A stretch of DNA of 64,000 nucleotides from positions 2,827,286-2,891,285 of the forward strand of contig NZ_CP024768.1 of NCBI RefSeq assembly GCF_011395035.1, read 5' to 3'. The translations under genes and the position numbers were made by a program. Shown one piece after another: positions 18,706-27,160 of the stretch; the first letter of the stretch is position 1; each line of letters starts with the position of its first letter. Below the pieces are notes generated by a model. That model was given only the letters and a program-made list of their open reading frames with translations, ran no database searches and was not told the origin of the DNA. This DNA comes from Pantoea cypripedii. Lineage in GTDB: Bacteria > Pseudomonadota > Gammaproteobacteria > Enterobacterales > Enterobacteriaceae.

Positions 18706-19413
18706 ATGAGCACGGAAAAGCAAGACCCTTTAATCCTTGTTGTTGAAGACGAGCCAAAACTGGCGCAGCTGATGATTGATTATTTGCAGGCGTCCAACTA
18801 CCGCACCCATCACATTGGCGATGGCAGCGAGGTGCTGAGTTATGTGCAGCAGTCTCCGCCGGATCTGATGCTGCTGGATTTGATGCTGCCAGGCCGTGAT
18901 GGCTTAACCCTGTGTCGCGAAATCCGCCGTTTCTCCGATCTGCCGATCATCATGGTGACAGCGCGCACTGAGGAGATCGATCGCCTGCTCGGGCTGGAAA
19001 TCGGTGCCGACGATTATATTTGTAAGCCTTTCAGCCCGCGTGAAGTGGTGGCGCGGGTGAAAACCATTCTGCGCCGCGTCAAACGTTCGCCGGAAGAAGC
19101 CCAGCAGGCGTCCCATCTGCTGATTGATGAAGGCCGCTTTCAGGCCAGCTGGCGTGAACAGCCGCTGGAACTGACACCCGCCGAGTTTCGTTTGCTGAAA
19201 ACCCTGGCGCTGGAGCCGGGCAAAGTGTTTTCGCGCGAGCAGCTGCTCAACCATTTGTATGACGACTACCGCGTAGTGACCGATCGCACCATCGACAGCC
19301 ACATCAAAAACCTGCGTCGTAAGCTGGAAAATCTCGATGCCGAGCAACCCTTTATTCGCGCGGTGTACGGGATGGGCTATCGCTGGGAAGCGGATGTGTG
19401 CCGCTTAGTGTAG
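18706..19413 (+). CDS. baeR: Response regulator BaeR
   Basis: OmpR/PhoB-type regulator of 235 residues. The receiver domain has acidic pocket EDE near residue 14, phospho-acceptor D58 in LMLLDLMLPGRDG, T in IIMVTARTEE and K in ICKPFSPRE. A C-terminal winged helix ends in RAVYGMGYRWE. In E. coli it activates mdtABCD, acrD and spy. It lies nine bases after baeS and ends the operon. Confidence 0.96.
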   Translation: MSTEKQDPLILVVEDEPKLAQLMIDYLQASNYRTHHIGDGSEVLSYVQQSPPDLMLLDLMLPGRDGLTLCREIRRFSDLPIIMVTARTEEIDRLLGLEIGADDYICKPFSPREVVARVKTILRRVKRSPEEAQQASHLLIDEGRFQASWREQPLELTPAEFRLLKTLALEPGKVFSREQLLNHLYDDYRVVTDRTIDSHIKNLRRKLENLDAEQPFIRAVYGMGYRWEADVCRLV

Positions 19414-19429
19414 CAGGCAGCGCATTACC

Positions 19430-19443
19430 TTGATCCAGGTCAA
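19430..19443 (+). promoter_or_regulatory. FNR-like box upstream of trhP
   Basis: TTGATCCAGGTCAA matches 9 of 10 fixed bases of the FNR consensus TTGATnnnnATCAA. It lies 17 bases after baeR and about 115 bases before trhP. Regulation by oxygen is inferred only. Confidence 0.4.
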
Positions 19444-19511
19444 TTTACTTCGTCAGTGGCCCTGCCTAAAATTCCCCACCTTTTGCAGGGCCGTCTGACG
19501 CGGCCACTGCA

Positions 19512-19530
19512 CGTGCCATCCACGATGGCA
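19512..19530 (+). promoter_or_regulatory. Hairpin in the trhP leader
   Basis: GTGCCATC, a CAC loop and GATGGCAT form an 8-bp stem (one G-T pair) 26 bases before the trhP start. It may affect translation; no known family was recognised. Confidence 0.3.
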
Positions 19531-19556
19531 TGCTGACCTGACATCAGTGAGATCCC

Positions 19557-20930
19557 ATGTTTAAACCTGAACTGCTTTCTCCAGCGGGAACGCTGAAGAA
19601 TATGCGCTATGCCTTCGCCTATGGAGCCGACGCGGTGTATGCCGGTCAGCCTCGTTACAGCCTGCGCGTGCGCAATAATGAATTCACCCATGAAAACCTC
19701 GCCAAAGGCATCGATGAAGCCCATCAGCTTGGTAAAAAATTCTACGTCGTGGTCAATATCGCGCCGCATAACGCCAAGCTGAAGACCTTTATCCGCGATT
19801 TGACGCCAGTGGTGGCGATGCAGCCCGATGCGCTGATCATGTCCGATCCCGGCCTGATTATGCTGGTGCGCGAAGCCTTTCCGGCCATGCCGATTCATCT
19901 TTCGGTGCAGGCCAACGCGGTCAACTGGGCGACGGTGAAGTTCTGGCAGCAAATGGGACTGACGCGGGTGATCCTGTCGCGCGAACTGTCGCTGGAAGAG
20001 ATTGCCGAAATCCGCCAGCAGGTGCCGGAGATGGAAATTGAGATCTTTGTACACGGCGCGCTGTGCATGGCGTACTCCGGTCGCTGCCTGCTCTCGGGCT
20101 ACCTGAACAAACGCGACCCCAACCAGGGCACCTGTACCAACGCCTGCCGCTGGGAATACAAGGTGGAAGAAGGTCGCCAGGATGAAGTCGGCAATATTGT
20201 CGGTTTTCATCAGCCGGTTGAGATGCAGGACAGCGCACCGACGCTGGGCATCGGCAGCCCGACTGACCGCGTATTCCTGCTGGAAGAGAAAATGAAACCC
20301 GGCGAAACCATGAGCGCCTTTGAGGATGAACATGGTACCTACATCATGAACTCCAAAGATCTGCGCGCAGTGGCACATGTCGAACGTTTGAGCCAGATGG
20401 GGGTACATTCCCTGAAAATCGAGGGACGTACCAAGTCGTTTTATTATTGTGCCCGTACCGCCCAGGTTTATCGCCGGGCCATTGACGATGCGGCGGCCGG
20501 TAAACCCTTCGACCCCGCGCTGCTGGAAACGCTCGAAGGGCTGGCCCATCGCGGCTATACCGAAGGTTTTCTGCGTCGCCACACCCACGACAGCTACCAG
20601 AATTATCAGCAGGGTTACTCGGTGTCGGAACGCCAGCAATTTGTCGGTGAGTTCACCGGGGAACGCCTTGGTGACTGGGCGCAGGTCGCAGTGAAGAACA
20701 AATTTCTGCTGGGCGATGAACTGGAGATCATGACCCCCAACGGCAACCTCAACTGTCGGCTGGAAGCCATGCAGAATGACAAAGGCAGTGCGGTAGAGGT
20801 GGCTCCGGGTGATGGTCACCGCATCTGGCTGCCCGTGCCGCAATATGTCGATCTGGCTTTTGCCCTGCTGTTACGCAATTTCACCGATGGCGACAGCACC
20901 CGCGACCCTCACGCCAGCAATCGCACGTAA
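19557..20930 (+). CDS. trhP: tRNA hydroxylation protein TrhP (YegQ, U32 family)
   Basis: Peptidase-U32-family protein of 457 residues (E. coli YegQ about 453). TrhP acts in oxygen-independent, prephenate-dependent formation of 5-hydroxyuridine at tRNA wobble position 34. It opens FKPELLSPAGTLKNMRYAFAYGADAVYAG, typical of U32 enzymes. A cysteine cluster from HGALCMAYSGRCLLSGYL to GTCTNACRW (about residues 168-198) fits an iron-sulfur ligand set. The signature LKIEGRTKS is present. yegP, which precedes it in E. coli, is absent. A 467-codon antisense frame over this gene is a shadow. Confidence 0.94.
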   Translation: MFKPELLSPAGTLKNMRYAFAYGADAVYAGQPRYSLRVRNNEFTHENLAKGIDEAHQLGKKFYVVVNIAPHNAKLKTFIRDLTPVVAMQPDALIMSDPGLIMLVREAFPAMPIHLSVQANAVNWATVKFWQQMGLTRVILSRELSLEEIAEIRQQVPEMEIEIFVHGALCMAYSGRCLLSGYLNKRDPNQGTCTNACRWEYKVEEGRQDEVGNIVGFHQPVEMQDSAPTLGIGSPTDRVFLLEEKMKPGETMSAFEDEHGTYIMNSKDLRAVAHVERLSQMGVHSLKIEGRTKSFYYCARTAQVYRRAIDDAAAGKPFDPALLETLEGLAHRGYTEGFLRRHTHDSYQNYQQGYSVSERQQFVGEFTGERLGDWAQVAVKNKFLLGDELEIMTPNGNLNCRLEAMQNDKGSAVEVAPGDGHRIWLPVPQYVDLAFALLLRNFTDGDSTRDPHASNRT

Positions 20931-20949
20931 TGAAAAGAAATGGTTGAAA

Positions 20950-20965
20950 TTAGAACAAGATCACA
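20950..20965 (+). promoter_or_regulatory. CRP-like site and promoter of cyaR
   Basis: TTAGAACAAGATCACA has one perfect CRP half (TCACA) and one weak half (TTAGA). Its centre lies about 42 bases before the predicted RNA start at 21000, the class II activator position, and a TAAACT -10 element sits at 20987-20992. CyaR is cAMP-CRP activated in E. coli. Confidence 0.55.
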
Positions 20966-20999
20966 GACCGCCGTTTCGCCCTGGCGTAAACTCGCTTCC

Positions 21000-21086
21000 G
21001 CTGCTAACGAGTAACAATAAACAGCAGGTAGTACCAGGAACCACCTCATTCACCCGCCCGGCTCCCCCGTGCGGGTTTTCTTTTTT
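21000..21086 (+). ncRNA. cyaR: Small regulatory RNA CyaR (RyeE)
   Basis: Hfq-dependent small RNA. It contains the conserved single-stranded seed GTACCAGGAACCACCTC (21030-21046) of CyaR, which pairs with ribosome-binding sites (ompX, luxS, nadE, yqaE in E. coli). A GC-rich stem and T-rich terminator follow (21052-21086). The 5' GCTG and the 87-nt length agree with E. coli CyaR, and it lies directly after yegQ as there. The first 30 bases and the terminator loop differ from E. coli, but the seed is unchanged. Confidence 0.88.
21052..21086 (+). terminator. Terminator of cyaR
   Basis: ACCCGC ... GCGGGT stem followed by TTTTC and six T. It ends CyaR and would also stop read-through from trhP. Confidence 0.85.
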
Positions 21087-21160
21087 CGTCACCCGCCGAT
21101 AAAGTTCCCCGCCCAGCTATGCTATAACCACTTTTCTGAGGAAGCATTAAGGGACGAATC

Positions 21161-22060
21161 ATGCCAAACAAACCGCTTACGTTATTGATCCTCAATGGCA
21201 AAGGTGCCGGAAATGAGGAATTACGTGCCGCCGTCAATCAACTGCGTGACGAAGGCTTTAATCTGGCCGTTCGCGTCACCTGGGAAAAAGGCGATGGTGA
21301 CCGTTATGTCCAGGAAGCGGTCAGCCTGCAGGCAGAAACCGTCGTGGCCGGTGGCGGTGATGGCACCATCAATGAAATCGCCACTGCGCTTGCCGCATTA
21401 ACGGCGTCACAGCGTCCCGTGCTCGGAATTTTACCGCTTGGCACGGCCAATGATTTTGCTACCAGCGCGGGTATCCCGCTGGAGATGGAACCGGCACTAC
21501 GCCTGGCGGTGCTCGGCAAGGCCAGCACCATCGACCTGGCGCGGGTGAATGGCGATCGCTACTTTATCAACATGGCAACCGGGGGCTTTGGCACCCGTAT
21601 CACCACAGAAACCCCGGAAAAACTTAAATCGGCGCTCGGCGGCGTCTCTTACTTTATTCATGGTCTGACGCGCGTGGATACCTTAAAGCCGGATAGTTGC
21701 GAAATCAGCGCCGCGGATTTTAACTGGCAGGGCGATGCGCTGGTAATCGGCATTGGTAACGGTCGCCAGGCGGGCGGCGGGCAGAAATTATGTCCGGATG
21801 CGTTGATCAATGATGGTCAGCTCAACCTGAGCATCGTTACCGCTCAGGAACTGCTGCCTACCCTGCTGCATTCGCTGACGCGTGATGATGAAAACCCGAA
21901 CATTGTCACTGCGAAGTTACCGTCGCTGCATATTCGCTCACCCCATGAGATGACCTTCAATCTCGATGGCGAACCCCTCACCGGCAGTGAATTCCAGATT
22001 GAGGTGCTGCCTGGCGCGCTAAGCTGCCGTTTACCGCCGCAGTGCCCGTTGCTGGCGTGA
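21161..22060 (+). CDS. yegS: Lipid kinase YegS
   Basis: Diacylglycerol-kinase-like fold; E. coli YegS phosphorylates phosphatidylglycerol in vitro. It has 299 residues, the same as E. coli. The nucleotide motif VVAGGGDGTINEIATAL is near residues 62-78, with LPLGTANDFA near 97 and the C-terminal DGEPL near 271. It stands alone between cyaR and a BIME repeat. Confidence 0.94.
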   Translation: MPNKPLTLLILNGKGAGNEELRAAVNQLRDEGFNLAVRVTWEKGDGDRYVQEAVSLQAETVVAGGGDGTINEIATALAALTASQRPVLGILPLGTANDFATSAGIPLEMEPALRLAVLGKASTIDLARVNGDRYFINMATGGFGTRITTETPEKLKSALGGVSYFIHGLTRVDTLKPDSCEISAADFNWQGDALVIGIGNGRQAGGGQKLCPDALINDGQLNLSIVTAQELLPTLLHSLTRDDENPNIVTAKLPSLHIRSPHEMTFNLDGEPLTGSEFQIEVLPGALSCRLPPQCPLLA

Positions 22061-22080
22061 TCTGAACCACACCTGGTCCC

Positions 22081-22151
22081 GTAGCGGCGCGATTTATCGC
22101 GCGTTATTTCTGGCACCGCGCACGACATTGCGCGATAAATCGCGCCGCTAC
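22081..22151. repeat. BIME: two inverted REP palindromes
   Basis: 22081-22102 and 22130-22151 are inverted copies: GTAG foot, stem CGGCGCG, loop ATTTAT, then CGCGC. The feet point outward (GTAG ... CTAC). It lies just after yegS. Confidence 0.85.
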
Positions 22152-22189
22152 GAATCAGTACCCGCAGGTACGCCCGGCCCATCTCATCT

Positions 22190-22205
22190 TGTGACCCTCT
22201 TCACA
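22190..22205 (+). promoter_or_regulatory. Perfect CRP site of the rsp-like operon
   Basis: TGTGACCCTCTTCACA matches TGTGAn6TCACA exactly. A TATGGT -10 element at 22225-22230 implies a start near 22237, about 40 bases from the site centre, the class II position. The operon should therefore respond to carbon limitation. Confidence 0.75.
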
Positions 22206-22316
22206 ACTCCGCAACGTAGACTTGTATGGTAGTATTTGTGCGCGTATTTTTTCCTCATTGATTTCCCGTTAATGCCAGATACCTCCGCTGATAAGGCGTC
22301 AGGCAAGGAGCTAATG

Positions 22317-23327
22317 ATGAAAAGTGTCGTGATTGAACAACCGGGCGAGCTGGTGCTGGCGGAGTGTCCTGTGCCACAGCCTGCCGCTGGAGAAGTACGC
22401 GTTAAAGTGCAGTTTGCCAGTATCTGTGGCTCCGATGTCCATATCTGGCACGGTCATAATCCGTTTGCCAAATATCCACGTGTGATCGGTCATGAGTTTT
22501 TTGGTTTGATCGATGCCACAGGTCTCGGCGTTGATGAGAGCCGTATTGGCGAACGCGTCGCTGTCGATCCGGTAGTGAGCTGTGGCCACTGCTATCCCTG
22601 CTCCATTGGTCGCCCCAACGTCTGCAAAGAACTCCAGGTGATTGGCGTACACCGCGATGGCGGCTTTAGCGAGTTTGCTGTCGCTCCCGCCAAAAACGCC
22701 TTCCGTTTGCCCGACAGCATTCCCGATAAACTGGCCAGCATGGTTGAGCCTTTCACCATCGCCGCCAACATCACCGCTTTCCTGCAACCGCAGCCGCAGG
22801 ATGTAGCGCTGATTTATGGTGCAGGTCCGATGGGGCTGACTGCCATTCAGGTACTGAAAGGCGTTTACGGCGTTAAACAGGTGCTGGTGGTGGACCGTCT
22901 GCCAGAACGTCTGGCGCTGGCGCAGCAAAACGGTGCCGACCAGCTGTTTAACAACAGCGAGATCCCGCTGGCTGCCCAGCTTGAAGGAGTGCAGCCCACG
23001 CTCATCATTGATGCCGCCTGTCATCCCACCATTCTGGCGGAAGCTGCCGCTCTCGCGTCACCGGCGGCCCGCATCGGCCTGCTGGGTTTCTCGGGTGAAC
23101 CCTGCAGCATTACGCAGCAAAGCCTGACCAGCAAAGAACTGTCGCTGTTCACTTCGCGCCTCAACAGCAACCGTTTTCCGCAAGTGATTGAGTGGATGGA
23201 AAAAGGCCAGATCCAGCCAGAGAAACTGGTCACGCACTACTTCCCGCTGGCGGAGATTGAGCGCGCGATGACGCTGTTCGAAAAAGACCCGCGCACCTGC
23301 TGCAAAGTGATTCTGCACATGGCTTGA
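22317..23327 (+). CDS. rspB: Zinc-dependent sugar-acid dehydrogenase, RspB-like
   Basis: Medium-chain Zn-dependent oxidoreductase of 336 residues, very close to E. coli RspB (e.g. VRVKVQFASICGSDVHIW, YPRVIGHEFFG). Catalytic zinc ligands are C in ICGSD and HE in GHEFFG; structural-zinc cysteines are in SCGHCYPCSIGRPNVC. The NAD-binding loop is YGAGPMGLTAI. The substrate is probably a hexonate such as L-galactonate, by family and by the transporter next door. Start 22317 has AAGGAG at 22305-22310; the longer frame upstream lacks family similarity. Confidence 0.88.
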   Translation: MKSVVIEQPGELVLAECPVPQPAAGEVRVKVQFASICGSDVHIWHGHNPFAKYPRVIGHEFFGLIDATGLGVDESRIGERVAVDPVVSCGHCYPCSIGRPNVCKELQVIGVHRDGGFSEFAVAPAKNAFRLPDSIPDKLASMVEPFTIAANITAFLQPQPQDVALIYGAGPMGLTAIQVLKGVYGVKQVLVVDRLPERLALAQQNGADQLFNNSEIPLAAQLEGVQPTLIIDAACHPTILAEAAALASPAARIGLLGFSGEPCSITQQSLTSKELSLFTSRLNSNRFPQVIEWMEKGQIQPEKLVTHYFPLAEIERAMTLFEKDPRTCCKVILHMA

Positions 23328-23409
23328 GTTAACCTTCACACCAGGTGTCCTCCTGCCGGTACGTACCCACCGGCAGCACTACTATAAAGATGATGATGTC
23401 GGAGTTTCT

Positions 23410-24693
23410 ATGTTTAAGAACCTGCGCTGGACCCTCGTACTGCTGTTGTTTCTGGTTTATATGATCAACTACCTCGATCGTATTGCCCTGTCCCTGACCG
23501 TGCCGCTGGTGGAAAAAGATCTGATGATCAATGCCGAGCAGTTCGGCATGATTTTCGGTAGTTTCTTCTTCGGCTATGCGCTGTTCAACTTTATCGGCGG
23601 CCTCGCCACCGATAAATTCGGCCCGACCATTGTGCTCGGCACCGCCGTGGGAATGTGGTCGCTGTTTTGCGGTATGACCGCGCTGGCCACCGGCTTCTGG
23701 TCGATGATGATCCTGCGCGTACTGTTTGGCATGGCGGAAGGCCCCATCTGCGCCTCGGCCAACAAGGCCATCAACGGCTGGTTCCCGAAAAAACAGGCCG
23801 CCACCGCCATGGGCTTATTAAGTGCCGGTTCCCCGTTGGGTGGCGCGGTCGCTGGCCCGATTATCGGCTATCTGGCGCTGTCATTCGGCTGGCGTCCGGC
23901 CTTCGTTGCCATCTGCGTGATTGGTCTGGTGTGGATGGCGATCTGGTTCTTTATCGCTGCGGATAACCCGGCGAAAAGCAAACGTGTCTCACCGGAAGAG
24001 CGTGCGCTGGTGGAAAAACTGAAAGCGGAACAGTCGAATGAAGAAGAGGACCTGGCCGGTGCCGCGCACGGTATGGGTTATTATCTGCGCCAGCCAATCA
24101 TCCTGGTTACCGCATTCGCCTTCTTTTGCTACAACTACATTCTGTTCTTCTTCCTGAGCTGGTTCCCGGCGTATCTGGTGCAGGCGCATGGGCTGGATAT
24201 CAAAGCCATGAGTATCACCACCATGATCCCGTGGATTGTCGGTTTCGTCGGTCTGGCGCTGGGTGGCTGGATTTCCGATAAAATTTTCAACATCACCGGT
24301 AAGCTACTGTTGTCGCGTAAAATTGTGCTGGTGGTCTCACTGCTGGCCGCCGCAATTTGTGTCGCGCTGGCGGGTACGATAAAAGAGGTCAATTCAGCGG
24401 TGATCATGATGTCGATCTCCATCTTCTTCCTCTACATCACTGGCGCAATCTACTGGGCGATTATTCAGGACGTGGTGCACAAAAGCCGTGTCGGGAGTAT
24501 CAGCGGCTTTATCCATCTGGTGGGTAGCCTGTCGGGCATCATTGGTCCGATTGTGACGGGTTTTATCGTTCAACACACCGGCAAATTTGACAGCGCCTTT
24601 GTGCTGGCCGGTGTGGTCGCTGGTCTGGGTGCCCTGCTGGTGCTGTTTGTCATCCGCAGCCCCAAAGTCAGCAATAAACCGATTTCAGCTTAA
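23410..24693 (+). CDS. MFS transporter, anion:cation symporter family
   Basis: Twelve-helix major facilitator of 427 residues. The opening LVYMINYLDRIALSLTVPL, GLATDKFGPTIVLG in loop 2-3 and ASANKAINGWFPKKQAATAMG are typical of the ACS family that takes up hexonates and hexuronates (ExuT, DgoT, LgoT types). It likely imports the sugar acid used by the flanking dehydrogenases. This differs from E. coli, where the rsp cluster carries YdfJ of another MFS family. Confidence 0.85.
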   Translation: MFKNLRWTLVLLLFLVYMINYLDRIALSLTVPLVEKDLMINAEQFGMIFGSFFFGYALFNFIGGLATDKFGPTIVLGTAVGMWSLFCGMTALATGFWSMMILRVLFGMAEGPICASANKAINGWFPKKQAATAMGLLSAGSPLGGAVAGPIIGYLALSFGWRPAFVAICVIGLVWMAIWFFIAADNPAKSKRVSPEERALVEKLKAEQSNEEEDLAGAAHGMGYYLRQPIILVTAFAFFCYNYILFFFLSWFPAYLVQAHGLDIKAMSITTMIPWIVGFVGLALGGWISDKIFNITGKLLLSRKIVLVVSLLAAAICVALAGTIKEVNSAVIMMSISIFFLYITGAIYWAIIQDVVHKSRVGSISGFIHLVGSLSGIIGPIVTGFIVQHTGKFDSAFVLAGVVAGLGALLVLFVIRSPKVSNKPISA

Positions 24694-24705
24694 CAAATTG
24701 ATCAT

Positions 24706-24729
24706 AACGGGGCGGTTCTCCGCCCCGTT
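24706..24729 (+). terminator. Intercistronic hairpin before the ydfI-like gene
   Basis: AACGGGGCGG, a TTCT loop and CCGCCCCGTT form a 10-bp stem followed by only a few T. It is probably a partial terminator or mRNA stabiliser that sets lower expression of the next gene. Confidence 0.5.
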
Positions 24730-24746
24730 TGCCTAAAGGAATGATT

Positions 24747-26216
24747 ATGTTAGAACTTAGCAGGCTTCCCACCGACGTCCTACGTCCGAACTATGACCGC
24801 AGCAAACTGAAAACCCGCATGGTTCACATCGGGTTTGGTGCATTTCATCGCGCCCATCAGGCATTGGCGAGCGACAAACTGGCCGCTCAGGGCAGTGACT
24901 GGGGTTACTGTGAAGTGAACCTCAATAGCGGCGCATTAATTGAGGCGCTGCGCCAGCAGGACTTACTCTACACCCTGACCGAAATGGCCGACGACAGCCT
25001 GCATACCCGGGTGATCGGGGTGATCACCGCCGCCCTGCATGGCAAGGGGGATGGCATTGAGGCGGTGATTGAGGCCATGAGCCAGCCGGATGTGGCGATT
25101 GTGTCCATGACGGTAACCGAAAAGGGCTACTGCCACCTGCCTGCCAGCGGCAACCTCAACCCGGATCATCCGGACATCGTTCACGACCTGGCGCAGCCGC
25201 AAGCACCGCGTTCTTTACCGGGCCTGATTCTGGCAGCGATCATTCGTCGACGCGAACGTGACTTAGCGCCGTTTAGCGTCATGTCCTGTGACAACATGCC
25301 GGAGAATGGCCATGTGACGCGCAACGTCATCGTTCAGCTGGCGGAGCGTCACAGCCCTGAACTGGCCGACTATATTAAAGCCCACCTCTCCTTTCCTTCG
25401 ACCATGGTTGATCGCATCGTTCCGGCCATGACCGATGCGGCATTCGCTACCCTGGCTGCTCGCCTCGGCAGCAGCGATCCGGTCGCCGTGGAAGCGGAAC
25501 CGTTTTTCCAGTGGGTGATCGAAGACAACTTTGTCAGTGGCCGCCCGGCCTGGGAGAACGCCGGAGCGGAACTGGTCAGCGATGTGCTGCCGTTTGAAGA
25601 GATGAAACTGCGCATGCTGAACGGCAGCCACTCTTTCCTCGCGTATCTTGGCTACCTGGCGGGTTACGAACATATCAGCGACTGCATGGCCGATCCCCAT
25701 TATCGCCGTGCTGCCCACGCGCTGATGATGCAGGATCAAGCCCCGACTTTGCGTACCCAGGGGGTTGATCTGGCGGCCTATGCCGACTCGCTGATTGCCC
25801 GCTACGAGAACCGCGCAATCAAACATCGCACCTGGCAGATCGCGACTGATGGCACGCAAAAGTTGCCGCAGCGCATGCTGGACAGTGTGCGCTGGCATTT
25901 GCGCCATGGCTCAGGCTGCGATTTCCTGTTGCTGGGTGTAGCAGGCTGGATGCGTTATGTCAGTGGCGTGGATGAACACGGCCAGCCGATTGAAATCCGC
26001 GACCCATTGAAAGATCAGCTGGCGCAGATTGTAGCGTCGAGCGAAGAGGGGGCACCGCGTGTTCGCGCCTTACTGGGATTGAAAGCGGTGTTCGGTGAGG
26101 ACTTACTGCATCATGCTGACTTCGTGGCACGCGTAACCGAACTCTATCAGCAACTGTGTGCTGAAGGTGCACGCGCCACGGTGCATGCCCTTACCCGGCC
26201 TGCAACAAACTTGTAG
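24747..26216 (+). CDS. Mannitol dehydrogenase-family oxidoreductase, YdfI-like
   Basis: NAD-dependent polyol/aldonate dehydrogenase of the mannitol dehydrogenase family (fructuronate reductase group), 489 residues. The N-terminal motif VHIGFGAFHRAHQA, SCDNMPENG (near residue 177) and the catalytic-lysine region MKLRMLNGSHSFLAYLG (near 285) are present. It is strikingly close to E. coli YdfI, which also sits beside rspAB. The start at ATG 24747 has AAGGA six bases upstream; ATG 24741 is an alternative. The substrate is a sugar acid, not identified. Confidence 0.87.
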   Translation: MLELSRLPTDVLRPNYDRSKLKTRMVHIGFGAFHRAHQALASDKLAAQGSDWGYCEVNLNSGALIEALRQQDLLYTLTEMADDSLHTRVIGVITAALHGKGDGIEAVIEAMSQPDVAIVSMTVTEKGYCHLPASGNLNPDHPDIVHDLAQPQAPRSLPGLILAAIIRRRERDLAPFSVMSCDNMPENGHVTRNVIVQLAERHSPELADYIKAHLSFPSTMVDRIVPAMTDAAFATLAARLGSSDPVAVEAEPFFQWVIEDNFVSGRPAWENAGAELVSDVLPFEEMKLRMLNGSHSFLAYLGYLAGYEHISDCMADPHYRRAAHALMMQDQAPTLRTQGVDLAAYADSLIARYENRAIKHRTWQIATDGTQKLPQRMLDSVRWHLRHGSGCDFLLLGVAGWMRYVSGVDEHGQPIEIRDPLKDQLAQIVASSEEGAPRVRALLGLKAVFGEDLLHHADFVARVTELYQQLCAEGARATVHALTRPATNL

Positions 26217-26283
26217 CGCAGAGGCAGCGTGCTGATTAGACTGCTCCCTTATCACCTCCATAATTCGATACGGATATTGCTGC

Positions 26284-26970
26284 ATGTCGATTGCCTATAC
26301 CATAACCACCAGCGAACCCGTAAATCAGCAGATTTACCGCTATCTGCGTCGGGATATTGTCACCTGCGCCATCCATCCCGGCTCGCTGCTGTCGGAAAAA
26401 GAGGTTTCAGCGCGCTTTAATGTCTCACGCCAGCCCGTGCGTGAAGCCTTTATCAAGCTGGCAGAGGCCGGACTGGTACAGGTATTACCGCAACGCGGCA
26501 CCTTTGTGCGCAAGATTTCTGCCCAGCGCGTCGCCGATGGCCGGTTTATCCGTGAAGCGGTGGAAATCGCCGTGGTGCGCCGCGCTGCGCAGGAAATCGC
26601 GCCAGAGGCGCTGATGGCGCTGGAGCATAATCTTCGGCTGCAACGTTTAGCGGCCGAACGCCATGACAGCCAGTCGTTCCTATCCCTCGATGATGAGTTT
26701 CACCGCCTGATTGCAGAAAGCATCAACTGCCTGCTGGCATGGGAAACGGTGGAGAACATTAAAGCCACCATGGACCGTGTCCGTTTTCTGACACTAAGCG
26801 AAGTTTCGCCACCAGAGAGTCTGATCCAGCAGCATGAAGAGATTTTTGCGGCGCTGAAAGCGCATGATGTCGAGGCCGCAGAGTCAGCGATGCGTCGTCA
26901 TTTGCAGGAAATGATTCTGACCATCACGCCCATTGCAGAACGTAATAGCGAGTGGTTTGAAGCGCCTTAA
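26284..26970 (+). CDS. rspR: GntR-family regulator RspR (YdfH)
   Basis: FCD-type GntR regulator, 228 residues as in E. coli RspR. The N-terminal winged helix contains LSEKEVSARFNVSRQPVREAFIKL (about residues 36-60). The C-terminal FCD ligand domain has metal-binding histidines around DDEFHRLIAES and QQHEEIFAAL. In E. coli RspR represses rspAB. Its place after the ydfI-like gene suggests it controls this operon through the promoter near 22230. Confidence 0.9.
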   Translation: MSIAYTITTSEPVNQQIYRYLRRDIVTCAIHPGSLLSEKEVSARFNVSRQPVREAFIKLAEAGLVQVLPQRGTFVRKISAQRVADGRFIREAVEIAVVRRAAQEIAPEALMALEHNLRLQRLAAERHDSQSFLSLDDEFHRLIAESINCLLAWETVENIKATMDRVRFLTLSEVSPPESLIQQHEEIFAALKAHDVEAAESAMRRHLQEMILTITPIAERNSEWFEAP

Positions 26971-26991
26971 TTTGTCCCGGCCGCGTAATTT

Positions 26992-27130
26992 GCGCGAGTA
27001 ATTGCGCCGCTACGTCAGGTGCGGTTTGTACGAAGAGGATTTACAGATGGCACGCATTGTAGCGGCGCAATTTATTGCGCAATGCCATGCACAGTGCCGG
27101 AAACCATCGCGCGATTAATCGCGCCGCTAC
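26992..27130. repeat. Cluster of three REP palindromes
   Basis: Copies at 26992-27013 (minus; loop altered), 27059-27080 (plus; GTAG + CGGCGCA, ATTTAT, TGCGC) and 27109-27130 (minus). The last two form an outward-facing BIME. They lie between rspR and the palindromic element following fbaB. Confidence 0.8.
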
Positions 27131-27160
27131 ACGAATTCGTGCCGTTATTCGGAGGTTGCG

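Noticed and set aside
19440..20843. 467-codon minus-strand open frame over trhP
   Set aside because: It is a shadow of a well-conserved plus-strand gene. Its protein is rich in His, Arg and Gln with no family pattern, as expected from high-GC antisense frames.
22311..23024. 237-codon antisense frame in rspB
   Set aside because: Shadow of a recognised Zn-dependent dehydrogenase.
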